From Mesobacillus sp. S13 (GTDB taxonomy: Bacteria; Bacillota; Bacilli; Bacillales; Cytobacillaceae), in assembly GCF_020422885.1 (NCBI RefSeq), contig NZ_CP084622.1:4483001-4547000 (forward strand): a stretch of 64,000 nt of DNA, read 5' to 3'. Position numbers and translations under genes: made by a program. This document shows, in pieces, positions 8,701 through 16,385 of the stretch; position 1 is the first letter of the stretch; each line of letters starts with the position of its first letter. Under the pieces are notes generated by a model. It worked only from the letters and a program-made list of their open reading frames with translations, had not been told where the DNA came from and did not search any database.

Positions 8701-9943
8701 ACTTGGCATCAAAGCTAACTTTGTACTTGCCGCCACTTGCAATTGACATTAGTTGAATCTTTTGCAGCGACCATAGCGCATTTCCTGGATTTTTAACCTC
8801 TACCTTGGCAAATGCCTCTCCATTAATGGTGTCAGTTGTTATCCCTCCGTCGCCACCAAAGCTTGGCAGATGCAAAAAGTTCCAGTATAGGGGATTCATA
8901 GATTGTGTTTCAGCTGAAATATCTGTAAAACCCTCAATATAATCATTGTCATAAATAAGATTGCCATCTGCTTGCGGCATCTTTGCATCTGCTGGCAATT
9001 CTACTTTCTCAACAGATGGTTCAACCGGTGTTTTATAGTCTCTTCCTGTCAATTCGTAAACACGCACATAATCTACTTCCATTTTTCCAGGAAAAGTAGT
9101 TGTCGCATCTGGATCGCCACCATACCAGCCGCCAACTGCAAGGTTCAAAACTAGATAGAATTCTTGATCAAATGGGGCAGGGAAAGAGTACTTTTCGGCA
9201 TTGTCTTTATCTTTGCTATACCAGTTATTCGAAGTCTGATAGAGATTTCCGTCAACATACCAGCGAATCTCGCCTGGTTCCCATTCTATTGAATATGTAT
9301 GGAAATCTGTATTAGATTCTCCCTCAGGGAACTGGTATGCTTCTGCTGTATGAACATTGTTAGGAGCTACTTGACCGAAGTGAAGGGCTCCTCCAACTTC
9401 TTTTGCATTTTTGCCTGCTGCTTCCATGATGTCAATTTCACCTGAAGCTGCCCAGCCGCCATACACATCATTCTCAGGTAACATCCAAAATGCCGGCCAG
9501 TATCCTTGGCCACTTGGAAGCTTCATTCTGGCTTCGAACTTCCCGTACTTTTTGCTGAACAATCCCTTTGTTTTGAGCTTAGCAGAAGTATAATCATATG
9601 AGCCATACTCATCCGTAGTTTCTTCTTTCTTGGCTTCAATTACTAGATTCCCATCTTGAATATAGGAATTTTCAGGGGAGTCGGTATAATACTCTAGTTC
9701 GTTATTTCCCCATCCTCGAGCCACTCCATTTCCATCACCATCGACAATCCAGTTTCCGATATCATATGACCACTTTGATTTATCAATCTCAGTACCATCA
9801 AACTCATCCGACCAAAAAAGTGTCCAATCTGAATCATTTGTTGAATTTGTCGCTGCTTCCGGTTTGATCGTAGGGGTAATTGCAAGACCTAAACTTTGAA
9901 ATGCTAAAAGAATCGTTAATAGAGTAATAAATGGCCTATTCAA
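5705..9943 (-). CDS. Secreted multimodular GH16 beta-glucanase with choline-binding repeats
   Basis: The start is the TTG at 9943, eight bases after GGAGG, giving 1412 aa with a clear signal peptide (MNRPFITLLTILLAFQSLGL). The GH16 catalytic domain (~40-300) has the active-site motif GEIDIMEAAG with both glutamates and the aspartate, as in laminarinases (endo-beta-1,3-glucanases). Five CBM4/9-like jelly-roll modules follow; the last two are nearly identical (start LDNGTFDTAMD). Next comes a DUF5011-like Ig domain, then nine GW...WYYL choline-binding repeats and the terminal cap NTTIGGYKLGADGAWIQ. The enzyme probably attacks beta-glucan outside the cell while docked on phosphocholine-bearing wall polymer. 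A cre site lies 250 bp upstream. The exact substrate (laminarin, lichenan or other) is not proven by sequence. Confidence 0.92.
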   Translation of the reverse strand: MNRPFITLLTILLAFQSLGLAITPTIKPEAATNSTNDSDWTLFWSDEFDGTEIDKSKWSYDIGNWIVDGDGNGVARGWGNNELEYYTDSPENSYIQDGNLVIEAKKEETTDEYGSYDYTSAKLKTKGLFSKKYGKFEARMKLPSGQGYWPAFWMLPENDVYGGWAASGEIDIMEAAGKNAKEVGGALHFGQVAPNNVHTAEAYQFPEGESNTDFHTYSIEWEPGEIRWYVDGNLYQTSNNWYSKDKDNAEKYSFPAPFDQEFYLVLNLAVGGWYGGDPDATTTFPGKMEVDYVRVYELTGRDYKTPVEPSVEKVELPADAKMPQADGNLIYDNDYIEGFTDISAETQSMNPLYWNFLHLPSFGGDGGITTDTINGEAFAKVEVKNPGNALWSLQKIQLMSIASGGKYKVSFDAKSTGNRNMMVKVSGGADRGWAKYSNEEIIDLTSEVQSYEFSFDMIQDTDLAARLEFNMGANGNNPIWIGNVRVEDITGVQQDYSAKEPLLNGNHVYNGTFDQGTLDRMTFWNFNQNDGSATGNVSEATREFKAAIADGGSSSTAIQLTQKGMNLLEGKQYELTFNARADQPRDIQVDFLSKDGTVVYSTNSVNLSEEMNKNTIEFTMPGGVTDTQGQLVFNLGGNSADVYIDDVKLLNLSGNMVIPSLVNGDFSNGLEPWSQYIHFDAQAQITEANGEAKAAITNPGGEEWGVLLEQKGLKFGQGQKYTVSFDARSTTDRPIVVSLENAEYKRYLSEVTELTNEMKSFTYDVEMTANDTLSLKFQMGKYGSGAHDIFIDNVKIITAGASQPEEPTTPEPTPELDNGTFDTAMDHWTSWWGDQWSGVAEGSAAVENGELKVDITKVGGASYSPQIFQKGITFEKGKTYNVTFDARANDARKVNVNIGKELTEDPWFIPYAPTQTFDLTNEMQTFTYSFEMTEETFNDGKIVFELGNIQDGNAATTVFLDNVSITPQQPAPTPELDNGTFDTAMDGWFSWWGDQWSGVAEGSADVENGELKVDITKVGGASYSPQIFQKGITFEKGKTYNVTFDARANDARKVNVNIGKELTEDPWFIPYAPTQTFDLTNEMQTFTYSFEMTEDTFNDGKIVFELGNIQDGNAATTVFLDNVSITVDGSGSIIDQEAPVISGAADQTVKLGDAFDPLYGVKATDNADGDITSSMIVNGTVNTSVAGSYTLTYISTDSSGNTAKVEREITVIKSGWLKENGYWFYYDPGTGIKKTGWLQDGSKWYYLDGNGVMKTGWILSGGKWYFLVESGAMKTGWVKFGTKWYYLESSGAMKTGWLKDGGKWYYLESSGAMKTGWLKSGGKWYSLEGSGVMKTGWLKSGGKWYYLENSGAMKTGWVKSGTKWYYLENSGAMKTGWIKSGSKWYYLYSSGAMAYNTTIGGYKLGADGAWIQ
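6555..7500 (-). repeat. Tandem near-identical module duplication inside the GH16 gene
   Basis: The segments at about 6560-7025 and 7040-7505 are almost identical at the DNA level. They encode CBM-like modules 4 and 5, differing at only a few residues (for example SAAVENGEL versus SADVENGEL, MDHWTSWWG versus MDGWFSWWG). This indicates a recent internal duplication. Confidence 0.85.
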
Positions 9944-10193
9944 ACTTTTTCCTCCTTCGTTATTAACCCTTTTGCTAGTACGGTGCCTTTTGGCCCTATG
10001 CTGACTTCCTCCTTTTCCCAAGCAAGAAAATAAAAGAGTTCTAAAACAATATCTACTAATCAAGTGAATTAGTTGAAAGTTGTTTTAATTAATCTAAGGA
10101 TGTCAGCGCATTTATTTTCTCATTATGGGATTATTTATCAGTACCACTCTTAATTTTATCCTTTTTCGATATGATTCTTTAGGTTCTGATTTT

Positions 10194-10207
10194 TGTAAAC
10201 GGTTTCA
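10194..10207. promoter_or_regulatory. Catabolite-responsive element (cre)
   Basis: TGTAAACGGTTTCA matches the CcpA consensus TGWAANCGNTNWCA at every fixed position. It lies 250 bp upstream of the GH16 start codon, which fits glucose repression of a glucan-degrading enzyme. I could not place a convincing -35/-10 pair next to it. Confidence 0.65.
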
Positions 10208-10238
10208 CTATTTTGGGGAAAAAACGCGGAGGGCGGTT

Positions 10239-10268
10239 CTGAGACGCAGGGACGGTTCTGACGTCTCA
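10239..10268. repeat. REP-like palindrome, family 1
   Basis: GAGACGCAGGGACGGTTCTG followed by ACGTCTC forms an imperfect palindrome (GAGACG / CGTCTC). It sits exactly where the yifB-like remnant loses its homology. Confidence 0.75.
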
Positions 10269-10777
10269 ACAACTGCTGTCCAGCTAAAATATTCGTCACA
10301 TCCTGAAGGCTTTCAACATAGACAAGTTCCAAGTCATCGATTTCAATTCTCGGTATCGTTGAATCAAAAGGCAGGATTAGCCACTTTAACATCAGCTTCC
10401 TGGCCACCAAAATAGCAGCAATCATCCCCTTTACAGGATGAACCGTCCCATCAAGAGATAACGCACCGATAAAACCAGCATCCATCGGAATGGAATCCTG
10501 TATAAAACCACCACTCTTAAGAATGCCAATCGCAATCTCAAGATCAAACAAATGCCCATTCTTCTTCTGCTCAGCTGGCGATGATCACCTTCTTATCAAT
10601 CAGTGGAAAACCGAGAGTGTGCAACGCCGCCGTCACCCTCTCCTTCAACTCCTTCACTGAAGCATCAGGTAACCTGACAATCACAATTGACTCTAACCCT
10701 GCCTTCACCTGCACCTCTACATCAACACGATAACCCTCAAGACCTTCCAAACCGATACTTGCACCCTATACAGACAT
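10265..10777 (-). pseudogene. yifB/comM-like Mg-chelatase-family ATPase, N-terminal remnant
   Basis: From an ATG at 10777 after a GGAGGTATCT site, the sequence reads MSV, an in-frame TAG, then GASIGLEGLEGYRVDVEVQV and LPDASVKELKERVTAAL. After a TGA at 10571 the homology continues in another frame: LFDLEIAIGILKSGG, DAGFIGALSLDGTVHPVKGM, and up to ILAGQQLL. This is the N-terminal domain of YifB/ComM proteins. The whole AAA/Mg-chelatase C-terminal part is missing. The match stops at the REP-like palindrome at 10239-10268. The gene is therefore dead by a stop codon, a frameshift and a truncation. ComM helps branch migration during transformation in other bacteria; no function is expected here. 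Confidence 0.8.
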
Positions 10778-11379
10778 AGAGATACCTCCAGACGTCTCAT
10801 ATATCAAATCATTTGTAGGGATAAAAGCAAAATGAAAGAAGAAAACTCGCAGAAATCAATAAATATGAAACGGGAGAAATAGTTTATTTATGGAGAAAGA
10901 GTCATAGAAAAAGGTGAGATGAAAGGCAGAAGAATAACTCACAAAAGTAGAATAACATTCATCAAATCTATCATAAGCCAAACAATAAAAATAAGCACAA
11001 GACTTAGGAATCAATATCAATAAAATAAGCAAGAAACTCCAGACCAACAAACACTATTCCCACTTCCGAGTGAGACGCGAGAACAGTCCCTGTGTCTACC
11101 GAGACGGCCGATGCATGATGGATGGTATGGAGGAAAAATCATTGAGAAGCGGAGCAAGCAGCTGATAGAGGCTTTCGAAAGAGAAGGCAGACTGGCTAAC
11201 CTTGCTGCCGGAAGAGGAAATGATTGAGGAGTCCAAGATGGCAAAATTATAAACAGTTTATTTAAAATTAGTTGGCTCTATGACTATATACGATAAGAAA
11301 GAGTGGAAAAGGTAATTAATAAGAGCGTACAATAAGTAAAGAAAAGAATTGATATATTTTAGTTGGAGGCTAATATAAC
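10778..11379. other. Intergenic stretch with REP-like repeat, no supported gene
   Basis: Apart from the family-1 palindrome at 11071-11105 and a 38-codon open stretch at 11111-11227 (MHDGWYGGKIIEKRSKQL at its start) without a good ribosome binding site, I see nothing. The second half becomes AT-rich and contains the leader of the 11380 gene. Confidence 0.5.
11071..11105. repeat. REP-like palindrome, family 1
   Basis: GAGACGCGAGAACAGTCCCT followed by GTGTCTACCGAGAC is a reverse-oriented copy of the element at 10239. Confidence 0.65.
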
Positions 11380-12942
11380 GTGACATATACAGTAGTTGAT
11401 CTACTCGCTGGGATAGGTGGCATGAGCAGAGGCTTTATAGAAGCGGGATGTAGAGTGAATTGGGCAATAGACATTGATAAAGATGCATGTGAAGTATTTA
11501 AGTATAATCACCCTAATATTATTATGAATCAAGGTGACATAAGAAACACTGAAATCACAATAATCCCTGATTGTGATATTTTAACTTCTGGATTACCTGT
11601 ACAACCGTTTTCTAATAATAAAAATACAGAACGTCCCTTTAACAGTATAGATAACTATATCATTACCAAGGTATTAACGGCTAAACAACCTGCAGTTGTA
11701 TTATTTGAAACTGTAAAAAATTTACTAACGATTAATAATGGTCAATATTTAACTTGGATAATAGAAGAACTAAAAAATCAAGGTTATTATATAACCTATA
11801 AGATAATGAATGCAAAAGATTATGCAAACTTACCTTATAACAAAGAAAGGTTATACATTGTTGGTTTTAGGGAAAAATTGTCTTTTGATAAGTTTACGTT
11901 TCCAAAGGGTATACCATTAGAACAATCTTTATTTGATACAATTAACGTTAGGGAAAAAAAGGAAGATTCCTATTATTATTGGAAAGATAGTAATAAATAT
12001 GATTTTCTCCATGAAATAATTACAGAAGAAGATTCAATTTATCAGATAAGAGGTTTTGATAAAAGAAATAAAAATTATATATCATACAAGAATATTTGTC
12101 CCTCACTCACCTATAGGTTTAGAGATAATTTTATCCTTGATGATTATGGAATTAGAAATTTAACTATCCAAGAATATATTGATATCACTGGGTTAAAGAA
12201 ATTCAAGTTACCCAATTATATCGGAAAGCAGAAAGGCTATAGATTAGTAAGCAATGCAAGTATTACTCCATTAATAAGAAGAATAGCTAATCACATATGT
12301 TTTGCGCTTAGCCATGATGGCATATCTGATGAAATTACTCCTATTCACTCCCACACCCACGGAGAATCCGAAGTATTTTTAAAAGAAAATACAACTGATA
12401 ATTTTGTTGATAATCAAGCACAAAACATTAATGGTAAGGAAAAAAAGAAAAAACTTAATGACGGTTTGAAAGATCTTATGCAAAATGTGGAAAATGCACG
12501 AAATAATATTGATAAGGGAAAAGCGTTAGAAGTACTAATAAAAAAATTTTTTGAACAAGTTGAAGGCTTTAAAGTAAATACAAATAAAAGAACTCTAACT
12601 GAAGAAATAGATATACAGATTAGAAATGAATCAAATAGTGAATTTTGGCGTAAGGAGACAATCCTATTTATTGGTGAGTGTAAGAACTGGAGTAAAAAGG
12701 CAGGGAAAAATGAGCTAGTGATATTTAAAAATAAAATTGAAAATCGAAGAGGTAGGGTTGGTGTAGGTTTCTTTATTTCTTGGAATGGCTTTTCTACTAC
12801 TTTTACTAATGAAGGATTAAGAAGTTCAAAAGAGAATTTAGTCATTATTCCGATTGATGGTAATCAAATTAAAGAAGCTATAGACAGTAAAAATATAGAG
12901 GAATTCATAAAAGGGTGGTACACAGAAGCAGTCATGTCTTAA
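11380..12942 (+). CDS. C5-methyltransferase-like protein lacking the catalytic Cys, fused to a PD-(D/E)XK nuclease domain
   Basis: The GTG start at 11380 follows TTGGAGG; the product has 520 aa. Residues 1-310 follow the order of cytosine-C5 methyltransferase motifs: I at 7-20 (DLLAGIGGMSRGF), IV at 71-78, VI at 110-112, VIII near 151-164 (LPYNKERLYIVGF) and a IX/X-like end (VSNASITPLIRR). Motif IV reads GLPVQPFS, so the catalytic cysteine of PCQPFS is valine, and motif VI reads ETV instead of ENV. Residues ~378-520 look like an Mrr-type PD-(D/E)XK nuclease: GKALEVLIKKFFE, then EID (Asp411) and GECKNW (Glu433, Lys435). The codon change Cys to Val needs several base changes, so it is not a read error. 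The protein probably senses or binds DNA and cuts it. The gene is AT-rich, lies alone in a repeat-bounded island, and no partner methyltransferase is next to it. Function is inferred. Confidence 0.82.
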   Translation: MTYTVVDLLAGIGGMSRGFIEAGCRVNWAIDIDKDACEVFKYNHPNIIMNQGDIRNTEITIIPDCDILTSGLPVQPFSNNKNTERPFNSIDNYIITKVLTAKQPAVVLFETVKNLLTINNGQYLTWIIEELKNQGYYITYKIMNAKDYANLPYNKERLYIVGFREKLSFDKFTFPKGIPLEQSLFDTINVREKKEDSYYYWKDSNKYDFLHEIITEEDSIYQIRGFDKRNKNYISYKNICPSLTYRFRDNFILDDYGIRNLTIQEYIDITGLKKFKLPNYIGKQKGYRLVSNASITPLIRRIANHICFALSHDGISDEITPIHSHTHGESEVFLKENTTDNFVDNQAQNINGKEKKKKLNDGLKDLMQNVENARNNIDKGKALEVLIKKFFEQVEGFKVNTNKRTLTEEIDIQIRNESNSEFWRKETILFIGECKNWSKKAGKNELVIFKNKIENRRGRVGVGFFISWNGFSTTFTNEGLRSSKENLVIIPIDGNQIKEAIDSKNIEEFIKGWYTEAVMS

Positions 12943-13005
12943 TTTAGCTTCTTCAAATGTTACAGTGCACTTTAAATTGTTTAAACCACAAAAAGTACCC
13001 TTCAG

Positions 13006-13066
13006 GACATAGGGACGGTGCTGACGTCTCAAAGAGGAATGAGAGACATAGAACCGTTCTTGTTGT
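13006..13066. repeat. REP-like palindromes, family 1 (inverted pair)
   Basis: GGGACGGTGCTGACGTCTC and, after a short spacer, GAGAGACATAGAACCGTTCTT. The two copies sit right after the transposase remnant at 13128, the usual place for REP elements relative to their transposase. Confidence 0.65.
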
Positions 13067-13127
13067 ACAAATGTTAAGATAGTCTTTACTTTCCAGTTAA
13101 AAAGAGAACCTTCCCTATACTCCACCC

Positions 13128-13250
13128 TGCCCTATGCACTATATCCTAGGATATGCCCAAAATTCTCGCAGTCTGTTGGAGGGTAATGCCATCTATCTCT
13201 TTGACTTTTATGAGATAATGGTCCCTCTGCAACCCGGCCAGGCTTTTCAC
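13128..13250 (-). pseudogene. REP-associated (RAYT/IS200-like) transposase, C-terminal remnant
   Basis: One frame reads VKSLAGLQRDHYLIKVKEID, then GITLQQTARILGIS, an in-frame TAG, and DIVHRA. This pattern (RDxxLxxxKExxGxTxRQxARxxGIS) resembles the helical C-terminus of REP-associated tyrosine transposases of Bacillaceae. The N-terminal catalytic part (HUH motif and tyrosine) is not found upstream. The stop codon and the missing body show that it is a fossil. Its position beside two family-1 palindromes supports the link between the repeats and such a transposase. The identification rests on a short match and should be treated as probable. Confidence 0.5.
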
Positions 13251-13419
13251 CTGGGCAATGCAAATCCCCGCCGAGCAGTTGTTTGGTTTCTTGCCGTGCC
13301 TGTTTATTTCCCTATCATAGTTTCAATAAAAGACTTCCAGCAACATAAATATTCGCATCACACATCCATAAACGAAAACAAAATTAGTAGGTATTCAGAA
13401 TAGAATTCTAATAACATAA

Positions 13420-13457
13420 AAAAAACCAGATCAGAACCCTAGTTGACCTGGTTTTAA
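13420..13457. terminator. Terminator-like hairpin
   Basis: AAAACCAG (13422-13429) pairs with CTGGTTTT (13448-13455), extended by TCA/TGA with a mismatch, and is flanked by A- and T-rich tracts. No intact gene is next to it; it may be left from the degraded transposase locus. Confidence 0.45.
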
Positions 13458-13552
13458 ATTATAAATATAATACCCATGATGTACCAAGTATCAGGTCAAA
13501 TACACCCATTTATTACCGAATAACCCGATCATTTGCCAACAATTTGACTTCC

Positions 13553-13590
13553 GAAGAGACGCAAGAACTGTCTCTATGTCTCCCGATGTT
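13553..13590. repeat. REP-like palindrome, family 1
   Basis: GAGACGCAAGAACTGTCTCT followed by ATGTCTCCCG; a further copy of the element, downstream of the toxin gene. Confidence 0.6.
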
Positions 13591-13665
13591 ATGTTTACAC
13601 AACCCTCTTACCTTTTCGTGCAAATCTTCTAGTTGTCTACTTTTCAAATAAGTTCCAAACATCTT

Positions 13666-14070
13666 TTAACTAACTGGAACATCTTGTTCTTGTTGTCCCA
13701 TACATAAACCCAAGTAGATTGCTTCATCAATCTCATTCATTTTACTTGCAGATAAACTTCCCATATGTTTAACTCTACTATCAAAGAAGATTTCTTTTTT
13801 TATAGTATATGGCTGAGAGCATTCTATGTATGAGGTCTCTGGAAGATCGGTAGTTCCCTGTTCAATTTCCACGACATGGTCAAGTTCGCTTCCTTCATCA
13901 TTTGAGGTTATAAGTAATACAACAGTTGTCGAATATTCATCGAAATATTCACCACTTTGTAGAACTACAACATATTTTAACTTTCCATTAGGGTATCTCC
14001 CATCAAATGTGTAAGGAAACATTATTCTATAAATTTCTCCACGATGTAATTCTCGAACTTCTCTAGGCAT
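13666..14070 (-). CDS. MazF/PemK-family toxin (predicted mRNA endonuclease)
   Basis: The 134-aa product begins MPREVRELHRGEIYRIMFPY and shows the PemK/MazF layout: the N-terminal RGEIY strand, a KYVVVLQSGEYF strand-loop, VVLLITS, a HVVEIEQGTTDLPETSYIEC stretch, and the C-terminal helix NEIDEAIYLGLCMG. Members of the family cut mRNA at short motifs and act as type II toxins. It starts 7 bp after the stop of a small lysine-rich gene, as expected for an antitoxin-toxin operon. It lies in the AT-rich island among repeats. The toxin family is well supported; the activity and cleavage site are not known. Confidence 0.78.
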   Translation of the reverse strand: MPREVRELHRGEIYRIMFPYTFDGRYPNGKLKYVVVLQSGEYFDEYSTTVVLLITSNDEGSELDHVVEIEQGTTDLPETSYIECSQPYTIKKEIFFDSRVKHMGSLSASKMNEIDEAIYLGLCMGQQEQDVPVS

Positions 14071-14077
14071 TCACATT

Positions 14078-14266
14078 TTACTCCATTGTTGAGATTTGAT
14101 CAGCATATAAAAGATTAGCATTTTCACTTAATTCTTCTAAGTATCTTTTACTAGGTTTACTACCTTGTGGTTTCTTTCTTTTGGCTGCTCGTTTTTTTAA
14201 CTCATCAAGTCTAGATTTAGCTTTATCAGGAGCAAGTGCCATATCTTTTTCCTCCTCATTACACAT
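14078..14266 (-). CDS. Probable antitoxin of the MazF/PemK-type pair
   Basis: This small charged protein (62 aa from the ATG at 14266 after AGAGGTG; a second good ATG at 14242 follows GAGGAGG) contains a lysine/arginine-rich helix (LDELKKRAAKRKKPQGSK) and an acidic tail (YLEELSENANLLYADQ). It ends 7 bp before the toxin gene on the same strand. No DNA-binding domain is recognised. The antitoxin role is inferred from size, charge and position; the C-terminal tail would be the toxin-binding part. Confidence 0.65.
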   Translation of the reverse strand: MCNEEEKDMALAPDKAKSRLDELKKRAAKRKKPQGSKPSKRYLEELSENANLLYADQISTME

Positions 14267-14810
14267 GCAATCACCTCTTAACATATAGTTAAACAGGTTT
14301 AAGTTGTGTAGTATATACAAAAATTATAACAATAAAATACAATTTATCAAGGAAAATAGGTATATTTTTCTATTTAATGTCATATTTAGAAGAACTACTA
14401 TAATAATTCGACTAAAAGATCGCTAATCCTATTTTTTTTTTTTATAATTCACTAAACCTGTTGAAAAGTATTTACCCACTTCACTGAATTGAAAACCACA
14501 TTTTTGTGGATATAAGATTATTATTCAATAAAAAATATAAGCTTTGAACACGGAATAACCCCCAATAATATCACAATTCTAATGCTAGCCATCTCGTTGT
14601 ATAGTATTGTCAACTTCCTGTTTTAAGTTTTTCGAATTCAAATCATCTGCACCAAAATTTATTTCTCGATTCAACTGGATTATTAACCATTAATTTCCGA
14701 ACATTTATAAATAAAAACTTTTTTTGCCTCCCGAATGCGATACTAGAACCGTACCTGTGTCCAGATTAAACTCAACTTCTTCAACTACAGAATAGGATTA
14801 AAAGTCCATC
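14267..14810. other. AT-rich gap, no gene seen
   Basis: This stretch of about 540 bases is very AT-rich and has stops in all frames. It holds the promoter region of the toxin-antitoxin pair and a degenerate family-1 repeat at about 14735-14766 (TAGAACCGTACCTGTGTCC). I see no RNA gene or other structure in it. Confidence 0.5.
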
Positions 14811-15680
14811 CTAGTTCACCTCAAAAGGAATATTTCCTAAAGAATGAATAAATCTCATATATTTCTCTGTAGCTCCTTCATTATTTTTTGCATTAAATTC
14901 GCTTAACATTGCTTTTTTATTTGAATTATTAACTACTCCTTCATCCAATTCTATTAACTCATCTGATGGGTAAAGGCTGCACGACTGTTTAATTAAACCT
15001 AGAGACTCTAGCTTAACTGACGAGATTTGAATATCTTGAGATAGTATATAGGGATCATTAAGAATTTCATCATGTATTAACTGCCTCTTGTTTCTAATCT
15101 CTTCCCATACTATTTCGGCTTCATCCGTTGGCAGTACAACCTGGTCTCTCATCGGTATATATGTATAATAGAGTAATAATCTACAATCATGTTCATTTAA
15201 CTCTTTTACTATCCTTAGTGTATCTGCAACTCTATCAGTTTTGGACTTATCCTTGTCCTGCCCATAATATACTGTTAAAAGTTGTATGATTTTCTTTAAC
15301 AAAGCAGTCTTTTCTTTTATACCAGATTCTATCAAATCCTCTAACAAATTTAACTCTTCTGATGATATATTTGTTAAATCTGTATATCTTGAAAGTTGAG
15401 TAACCCCTTGTCTTTGCATCTCTATTTCAATTTCCTTTACATACTCTCCTATACTTGCAAGTCTAGCATTTAATAGTTCTTCATTATTTAAATTAGAAAT
15501 AGTCATAATAGAACCAGAAAAAGCTGCTACACCAAAATTTAATACTGCTTGCATTGGTGTGCTTAGTCCTGTCATTGCCATCATCGAGTTTATTATTCCG
15601 GGTAGTGTATTTAAAGTGACCTTACCCATTATTCTCAATTCGTCCTTGATATTTTCATTACTTTCTTTATTCATCGACAT
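14811..15680 (-). CDS. Hypothetical protein with N-terminal hydrophobic segments, 289 aa
   Basis: The ATG follows GGGGGAGAG at good spacing. Residues ~18-60 are rich in Gly, Ala, Met and Leu (LNTLPGIINSMMAMTGL; VLNFGVAAFSGSIM) and could form one or two membrane or pore-like helices. The rest is helical and soluble with many charged residues. No family is recognised. The layout of a glycine-rich hydrophobic N-terminus with a helical sensor-like body, in an island with a toxin pair and a nuclease, would fit an effector of an abortive defence system, but nothing in the sequence proves this. Confidence 0.6.
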   Translation of the reverse strand: MSMNKESNENIKDELRIMGKVTLNTLPGIINSMMAMTGLSTPMQAVLNFGVAAFSGSIMTISNLNNEELLNARLASIGEYVKEIEIEMQRQGVTQLSRYTDLTNISSEELNLLEDLIESGIKEKTALLKKIIQLLTVYYGQDKDKSKTDRVADTLRIVKELNEHDCRLLLYYTYIPMRDQVVLPTDEAEIVWEEIRNKRQLIHDEILNDPYILSQDIQISSVKLESLGLIKQSCSLYPSDELIELDEGVVNNSNKKAMLSEFNAKNNEGATEKYMRFIHSLGNIPFEVN

Positions 15681-15722
15681 TTCTGCTCTCCCCCATCACA
15701 ATGTTATACTATTAACCTGCTT

Positions 15723-16301
15723 CTACTTCCCTCTCCCAACAACATTACTCCCTTGATCCTCTTCCTCCTCACCCCTAACCACCGGCACATACCGATACCC
15801 ATACTCCCTCTCAATTCTCTTAACCAAATACATAAACCCTTCCCCATAGTGCGGGTTATTGGTTGTTCTTCTTTCTTCTATGTATGGATGTACTAGATAA
15901 TAGAGTCGGACTACTGTTGGGCCTGATGCGCTTTTGAAGATCCAGAGTGGCAGGTATTTCTTTTTGACCATCATGCCCCAGAAGTGGAAGAAGGAGCAGA
16001 CTTCTGCTGCTGCTTTTGGATCAACTGGCTCGCCATTTCTTTCGGCTTCGTAGATTTTCTGTCGGGTTGCTGTCATTTCTGGTGTATCGACTTGCTGGAA
16101 GTATTATCTTATTGCTTCAAAATTGGCTACTTTTGAGGCTGATATGCTCATCAATATACCGGAGATTCCTGAAGCTATGGCGGCCAGCCCTACCATTAAC
16201 TCTACCTTTTTTGGGATGGCCGCTATGTCAGTTCTAAAGTAATAAATGCTCAGTAAGATGCTTAACGATAATAATGTGTAACTTATAATTTTCTTTCTCA
16301 T
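15723..16301 (-). pseudogene. Small membrane-anchored protein interrupted by an in-frame TAA
   Basis: An ATG at 16301 starts a protein with two membrane segments (ISYTLLSLSILLSIYYF; VELMVGLAAIASGISGI) that stops at a TAA (16104-16106) after FEAIR. The same frame continues directly as YFQQVDTPEMTATRQKIYEA and runs to 15723 with a well-structured soluble part (VCSFFHFWGMMVKKKYLPLW). The two halves are clearly one gene of about 190 codons. The arrangement resembles DUF4760-type proteins, but I am not certain of the family. A nonsense mutation, or programmed readthrough, explains the stop; the mutation is more likely given the decayed neighbours. Confidence 0.72.
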
Positions 16302-16385
16302 GCTTCACCTCAAAAAAATAGTTATTACTATTGTATAACTCTGGTAAATTAAAGTTAATAGATTTATGTAAAAAGGAGGAGAAAA

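Noticed and set aside
9944..10063. 40-codon N-terminal extension of the GH16 protein
   Set aside because: It would bury the signal peptide, and GGAGG before the TTG at 9943 marks the true start.
11111..11227. 38-codon open stretch starting MHDGWYGGKIIEKRSK
   Set aside because: Looks coding-like in composition but is short, without a clear ribosome binding site or recognised family; at best a gene remnant.
14735..14766. Full family-1 REP element
   Set aside because: Only one arm (TAGAACCGTACCTGTGTCC) is recognisable, so it is mentioned in the gap entry and not called separately.
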